Below are positions 59,002 to 64,000 of a DNA stretch of 64,000 bases, piece by piece. The DNA comes from Culex pipiens pallens (Eukaryota; Arthropoda; Insecta; Diptera; Culicidae). The notes under the pieces were generated by a model. That model saw only the letters and a program-made list of their open reading frames with translations. It ran no database searches and was not told the origin of the DNA. A program made the translations under genes and the position numbers. Numbering within the stretch: position 1 is the stretch's first letter; each line of letters begins with the position of its first letter. The stretch covers positions 123,719,687-123,783,686 of the forward strand of contig NC_068939.1 of the NCBI RefSeq assembly GCF_016801865.2. The letters are read 5' to 3'.

Positions 59002-59399
59002 CAGTTCACACTCGATTTTCCGAAGCCTCGATTATCCAAAGTTTCGATTATCCGAAGGTTTGACTTCGGAGAATCAAAACACAAGCATTTTTTTTTTTGT
59101 ATTTTTATTATTTTCTTGCTTTTAACATCAAATTCGAGTTCTGCGACCTCATTTTAGTTTTATTTTGAATGGTTAGTTGCGTATTACATTGAAAAATATA
59201 TATTTTTTTTCATTATTTCACCGCAGCCATTTTTTCCACCTTGGATCTTGGATTTAAAAATTCTAAATCACCTTGGAGTAGTTTAAAGGTCATTTACTAA
59301 AGCTCAAGAATCAAAAATAAGACATGACAAAAATGTTTCGTGATTCGATAATCCGAAGTGAAATTTTGACAAGGCCTTCGGATAATCGAGTCTGGACTG
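59002..59399. mobile_element. Tc1/mariner-like MITE (CAGTTCACACTCGATTTTCC ends)
   Basis: 398 bp flanked by TA. CAGTTCACACTCGATTTTCC is inverse to GGATAATCGAGTCTGGACTG. GATTATCCGAAG repeats near both ends. The ends resemble pogo/Tigger-type termini (CAGT..TCGATTA). No transposase. Confidence 0.85.
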
Positions 59400-59639
59400 T
59401 AATAACAAAATGTGGTGTCCGATCATCTGCAAATTTTGCAATATCAAAATAATACCTTAAATTGGTATGATTCCAAATTTTGCTGTTGCATAATCCTTAT
59501 AACAAATTTTAAAGGGTTCAGCAATACCAAAATTTGGTATCGAATTGATACCAGGGAAAGGTATTATTAACCATTTCTCTTGTTACATAGTACAGAATAT
59601 TTTTGGTTTTTTTTCTGAAATAGCAAACGATTTTGAAAA

Positions 59640-61354
59640 AACTGCATCAATAACGCTTAAGTGATGAAAATTCCTATGGGACATTTATGTGAACAGGGGC
59701 AGTGTACGACTCGTGTTGAAAAAATCATCATATTGCAACCTATTGCACATAATGCTATTTCAGATAATGGTGTCATTCCTCCGTGAAAACGATAATCCTT
59801 CTCGCCCAACAATATGTTTGCTTTAAAAATCCGCACAAATCTACCTCTTTTTACAAAACTCCCGTTTCCCAAATTGCGGAATTAACTCATTCGACAGGGC
59901 CACTAAAACCACAATCGTGTCCCACCGTCACGTTCTCCTCCAGCATCCTGATGAGGATAAGATTATGATCGATGATGACACCTCTCTTTCTCTTTTTTTC
60001 TCCAAATCCCTCTGGATCCGATTTCTCCCACTGTCAAAACGTCTGGATAAAACTGCAGAAATGAAACCGTCAGCGAAAAAAGGGTTCCTAACCGTCGGAA
60101 TTCAGGTAGGATCGTCCCCCTTCACTAAACTTAGTTTGCAGTTCGAAATTGGTCCAATTTTGCATCACAATTTGCGGCACAAACAGCGAAACCTCAGCGT
60201 TACAACCCGAAACTTGAGACCTCTTCCTTTGTGAGCACGACGACGACTCACGCGACGAACCCCGAGCTGAATCCCGAGCGAAATTTATTGATTGCGATAA
60301 CGTACACGCACACACGTGGTTCAGGAAAAGGATGAAGCGATTTTAATTTAGGCCTCCCTAACAATGGTTAAGGGTTGAGGTTAGGGTCTTGATTTCTATT
60401 CTTTCCTATTGTTGAACTAATTTTTGCGAGATGGAATCCTTTTTATCCGAACCTTTCCTTTTTCTTTTCATTAAAAATTGTTAGCAAAGAGTGTCGTTTT
60501 GGCATTAACTAGCTGTGAAATTTGTTCACAATATTATTAGTTTTGTGGAAGTTTCCTCCCCAATCCCTCCCGACGGAACGAGGGCACGCACAATGCGAAT
60601 AAAAGCGACCCAATTTTGGGTATTGTGTGCGCGAACGCAAGTTGACTTTTTTTTTGTTTGGTGGCAGGATTATTGGTTGATCGATTTCGGATAAGCGGAA
60701 GGGTTGCTGCGAGAGAAGAGTGTATTGTGTATTGTAAATCTCGGGCACGGGGATCGATTTATGAGTTCATAATTTGACAATTGGACAATGGACGTGACGT
60801 GACGGGACGGGATGTTTGCAGGTCACGTGGCTTAACTTTGTGTGGCAGGAAAAAGGTATGATCCGAACGAAAATAAAAATAAACAGGTGATTTAGGTTAA
60901 ATCAGCACGTGGATATGATGATTTGATTAAAAAAACGAATCCTAAACAATAACAAAAAAAAGAGTTGATGCGTTTGATTATTTGAGAGATTTTTAACGAC
61001 CTTTTTAAATGAAATTTAATTTTGAAATTCTTTGAGAATACTTCTCATCATCAAAAATTTTCATGAGTTTAGCTAATTTTTACAAACCATGAATAAAATG
61101 AAACTAATAAAAAAAATGTATCGCCGGAGCCTTGACCAAAATTGGAATGAAATTAAAAAATCTAAATTGGTTTTCAAAAATTTTAAACAGGAAGTAGCAC
61201 GAAATGTTTTGAACAATTGAACAGTCACATTACTTTCACAATTTGCAAAACATGAAAGAATACATAAAAATGTTATTCTTCCGTAATGGTATCAACAAAA
61301 AACGAAGTTGACTTTATAGCTGTCGGCCACCATTGCTAGTACCAACCACTAGTG
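59640..61354. other. No gene recognised; GC-richer island at 59860-60330
   Basis: 59690-59745 is a diverged half of the 30119 hairpin repeat. 59917-60234 has a 105-codon plus frame ending NLRPLPL and an opposed minus frame (60088-60315), neither known. 60540-60900 (CACAATGCGAATAAAAGCGA, GACGTGACGTGACGGGACGG) looks single-copy. The rest is AT-rich. Confidence 0.25.
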
Positions 61355-61475
61355 TCTTCCTTTTTATTTACAAGGACTTCGCCGCCCTGGGCTCCTAAGT
61401 GTATGAAAGTATGGCACGGAGCGACGGCGCCGAATACCCATATTTACACAAAGAATTTTAGAGCGCCCGCCGCAA
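61355..61475 (-). repeat. Dispersed GC-rich repeat, copy 2
   Basis: GGGCTCCTAAGTGTATGAAA, GTATGGCACGG and GCCGAATACCCATATTTACA match 58550-58640. Confidence 0.6.
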
Positions 61476-62108
61476 CAATGTGCTACAAAAAGCGACAAAC
61501 GTGAAAAAAACTTTTTACAGGTTAAATAAATGATTTCTTTTAATGCCTGAAAAATGACTGTCTCCATTCAAACTGTTTTACCGATTCGTCTTTGACAGTA
61601 GTTTTTTCCCATATTTTTTTGTGAATATTTTGATGAGAGAAGACAAAAACTTGAACAAGGATTGGCCCATGTTAAGAAAAAAAGATTGGAAAAATAAATA
61701 AACAGATTCGAGAAACTGTCTTCTTACGGATGTTAAGAACCATTTAAAACTCTCCAGAAATGCATATTTTCAAATAAACGATGACTATATTTTCAAAAAA
61801 CAAATCTAATTCATGTAAATGTAGAGTTATGTTAACCTGCTTAGTACATTTTTCTTAGCATCATTTTTTTCAAATCATTTCAAATATCTAAATTTTAACG
61901 AAAAGATCTTCAAGCGCTTCTGAATCTGAAAATTAAAATTTAAGTGTCATTTTTTAAATCAAAACATTTTAATTAATCATACTGACATTATTTTGTATGT
62001 CTGTCTAGCTTTTTTCAAGGAATATTTTAGTTTTTATTTTGATTATTTTGAAATCAAGATTGTCTTTCCAAAGGTAATATTGAGTTGTTGGCCTTTTTGA
62101 AAAGTTAC
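61476..62108. other. AT-rich DNA, nothing recognised
   Basis: No long frame, no inverted repeat and no RNA gene seen. Confidence 0.4.
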
Positions 62109-62319
62109 CGTCATCTGGGGCGAATTGGGACTACAGTCTGAATAGGGACAGCAGTGTTTAGAGCACTTAAAGGTTAGAAATGGATGTACACATTTTGTTG
62201 GACTGAGTCTGCTCAAGCCGAAACCAACCGGAAAAAAAAAAACAAAATATTGTGCTGCAGCATGGTTAAAACTGCTGTCCTAATTCGCCCCATTTGTCCC
62301 GATTCACCCCAGTTGACGG
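62109..62319. mobile_element. TA-duplicating MITE (CCGTCATCTGGGGCGAATTG ends)
   Basis: 211 bp flanked by TA. CCGTCATCTGGGGCGAATTG is imperfectly inverse to CGATTCACCCCAGTTGACGG, and the inner GGGACAGCAGT / ACTGCTGTCC pairs too. Confidence 0.82.
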
Positions 62320-62383
62320 TAGTCCTAATTTTAAAGATTTCAAATGAGTGCGTCTTCACCAACTCAACATACATATTTTAATA

Positions 62384-62610
62384 ACTCGTGACGGAGGAGC
62401 GATACGACCTTTTCCATTTGTGTATGCCTTGTGAGAATCTTAATTAAATATCAAACCAATATTTGACCTCCAATAAAAAGTTTCCGAACCAAATTTATCA
62501 GATTTTTACCTATTCGTCTGACCGGGTTCGGGGGAGTAGCGATCAAAATTACCCCTAAGGACAATGATTCACGCAAGTCGAAGTGGGGTCAGGGAAACTT
62601 CCCCGCAAGA
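62384..62610. repeat. Diverged arm of the 54-kb foldback family
   Basis: ACTCGTGACGGAGGAGCGAT and AAGTCGAAGTGGGGTCAGGG correspond to parts of 54270-54290 and 55020-55040. Confidence 0.65.
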
Positions 62611-62871
62611 GTTGGCAAAAAATAACTCACATGGTACAAGGTAATCTTAAAATAGTGATTGTCAAACATTTGCAGATTCATACATACTATTTTAACGAAG
62701 AGGACTCACAATGTACCAGAGTCTATATAGAGCTACGAGCGCTGAAAGCTTCATAACGATTTTAAACAATTTTTTTGAAAAATAATTTGGAAATTCGAGT
62801 CATGCTAAATTCATTAAGAATTTTCAGTAAACATTAATAATAATATTGAATCGAATATTGTTGTTTGTTCC

Positions 62872-62966
62872 TGAAGTTAGATAAAAACGTGTCTTCGATT
62901 TTAAAGTTAGATAAAAGTGTTAGATTTTAAAGTTAGATAAAAGTGTTAGATTTTACGTTTAAAATG
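62872..62966. repeat. Short imperfect tandem repeat
   Basis: GTTAGATAAAA and GTGTTAGATTTTAAA recur three times with a spacing of about 30 bp. Confidence 0.75.
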
Positions 62967-62969
62967 AGT

Positions 62970-64000
62970 CTTCGATTTTCATGCGCAGTCACCAAGTTTA
63001 CCATTAATTTCGATTATTACATCGATTGATCAATATACAGCATTCCGCAGCTGAATCGAAGTCACATCTGGTTATTTAATCTTCTTCCCATTTTAATTTT
63101 AAAGAGCAAAAGATGCAGAATCTGCTGCAACTAGAAATTTGCATAATGCCGTACGTTCTTAAAAGTACCGATCCGCTCCGATAGTAATGATATGCAATTT
63201 ATACCCCGAAAATATCCCATCATCCTATGGTCCCCTTTCGCCGAGATCGACGACCACTTTGAAGACACAATCCCTTTTCAGTACTGCGACAAAGCCCTCA
63301 AAGACCAGGGACATCGGGCTGCCGAAATGTGCATGCTTTGTCGCCGTGCCGTTCTAATCTCATTTCGTATGCCCAGGGACCATCCATCTCTTGTGTAGAA
63401 GAATAGGAAGAAGGATCACCACATCACATCAGGTCCAGGAAACGGCCCAGGACACAAGCCGGCGATTCAAATTTCTTATTAGGACCTTTTGTCATAATAT
63501 CCCGATGGGAAAGGAGACCCTATTTTCGTCCTTTTCCCCTTGCTTCAATCAAGGTCAACCGATAGGTCGAAAATAGGTCTCTCGTCCCAGTTTTTATACC
63601 TGCATCGCGCGTATTTTTTGTCTACCTTTTCTTCCCCGACGTGGTCTTCGTCCGACACACTACACGAAAAGTTGTGAGTGATATTTTCCCACGTTTTTTG
63701 CCTCGCTCGCTGGCTGCCGGCCGAATCCGGATCGGATCTTACGAATCCTTGCGCAAAGGACGACGACTGCATGGAGTGGTGCCGGGTCTGTCCTGGGGCG
63801 AGAGTGAATCAACCGGCCCGGAATGTGTATGTGTGTAGCGAAAGAGGCAATCAGTCAGGCCCTGGAACAGAATTTCTGTGTGTGGAGGGAAGACTGTTGG
63901 GTCTTGATATGAAGACAAAAACGAGGAACTGCAACGTCACGGATTTTTTAAGGGGGCTGAGAAGTACAATTTGTTTTTTTATTTATTGTAGTTTTTTTTT
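62970..64000. other. No gene recognised; GC-richer island at 63190-63900
   Basis: Short plus frames at 63192-63398 and 63641-63838 and a minus frame at 63545-63772 are open but carry no known domain. The composition suggests host single-copy DNA (exon, promoter or untranslated region) running to the window edge. Confidence 0.25.

Larger units (their letters stand above)
57817..59600 (-). mobile_element. Degraded relative of the TGGTATT element, carrying mobile exon copy B
   Basis: Many ATACCAAA/TTTGGTAT blocks, with GATACCAGGGAAAGGTATTA near the right end as in 38730-38745 inverted. The terminal repeat itself is decayed on both sides. Three insertions are recognisable inside: the exon region is intact, a GC-rich repeat sits at 58495-58640 and a MITE at 59002-59399. 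Confidence 0.7.

Overview
The window looks like a mosquito chromosome segment, most probably Culex (Culicidae). The evidence is coding fragments that resemble insect poly(A) polymerase and Enhancer of polycomb, short spliceosomal introns (57 to 86 bp), a SINE that resembles the Culex Twin family, and very dense short inverted-repeat DNA transposons in AT-rich DNA. There are no bacterial features. All family names come from reading the sequence and from memory; no database search was possible.

Layout. 0.2-6 kb holds broken gene copies: a poly(A) polymerase copy on the minus strand (lost catalytic Asp, frameshifts, in-frame stop), an Enhancer of polycomb copy on the plus strand that keeps introns, and an SR/RS-rich gene remnant carrying an inverted duplication of its own exon. 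The last two are bracketed by diverged inverted repeats. 8-10 kb is a composite element with a CAG-rich leader and an endonuclease (EEP) fragment resembling the nuclease of Helentrons or LINEs. 10.1-12.5 kb holds the only long near-intact protein gene. It is on the minus strand, about 809 codons if one base in a CCC run is discounted, and I do not recognise it.

From 12.6 kb to the end the DNA is mostly mobile elements, often nested. I could define: three elements with 8-bp target duplications (hAT-like) at 22.9, 24.3 and 43.8 kb; about ten elements with TA duplications (Tc1/mariner-like), one of which (47.5-49.5 kb) consists of two facing six-unit arrays; several long foldbacks (17.5, 36.6, 37.6 and 54.2 kb); a perfect 315-bp palindrome (15.1 kb); and elements carrying 164-bp tandem arrays (18.8-22.5 kb). 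GC-richer single-copy-looking islands at 28, 33, 41-43, 50, 57, 60 and 63 kb could be exons or regulatory DNA of a large gene, but none gives a recognisable protein.

The most interesting candidate is a 93-nt phase-symmetric exon with acceptor and donor sites, carried inside a TGGTATT-rich inverted-repeat element. It is present twice complete (39.4 kb plus, 58.2 kb minus) and once 5'-truncated (30.4 kb). A second element (52.1-53.2 kb) carries a small gene-like segment with a similar FDV.K motif. This suggests DNA elements that mobilise exons.
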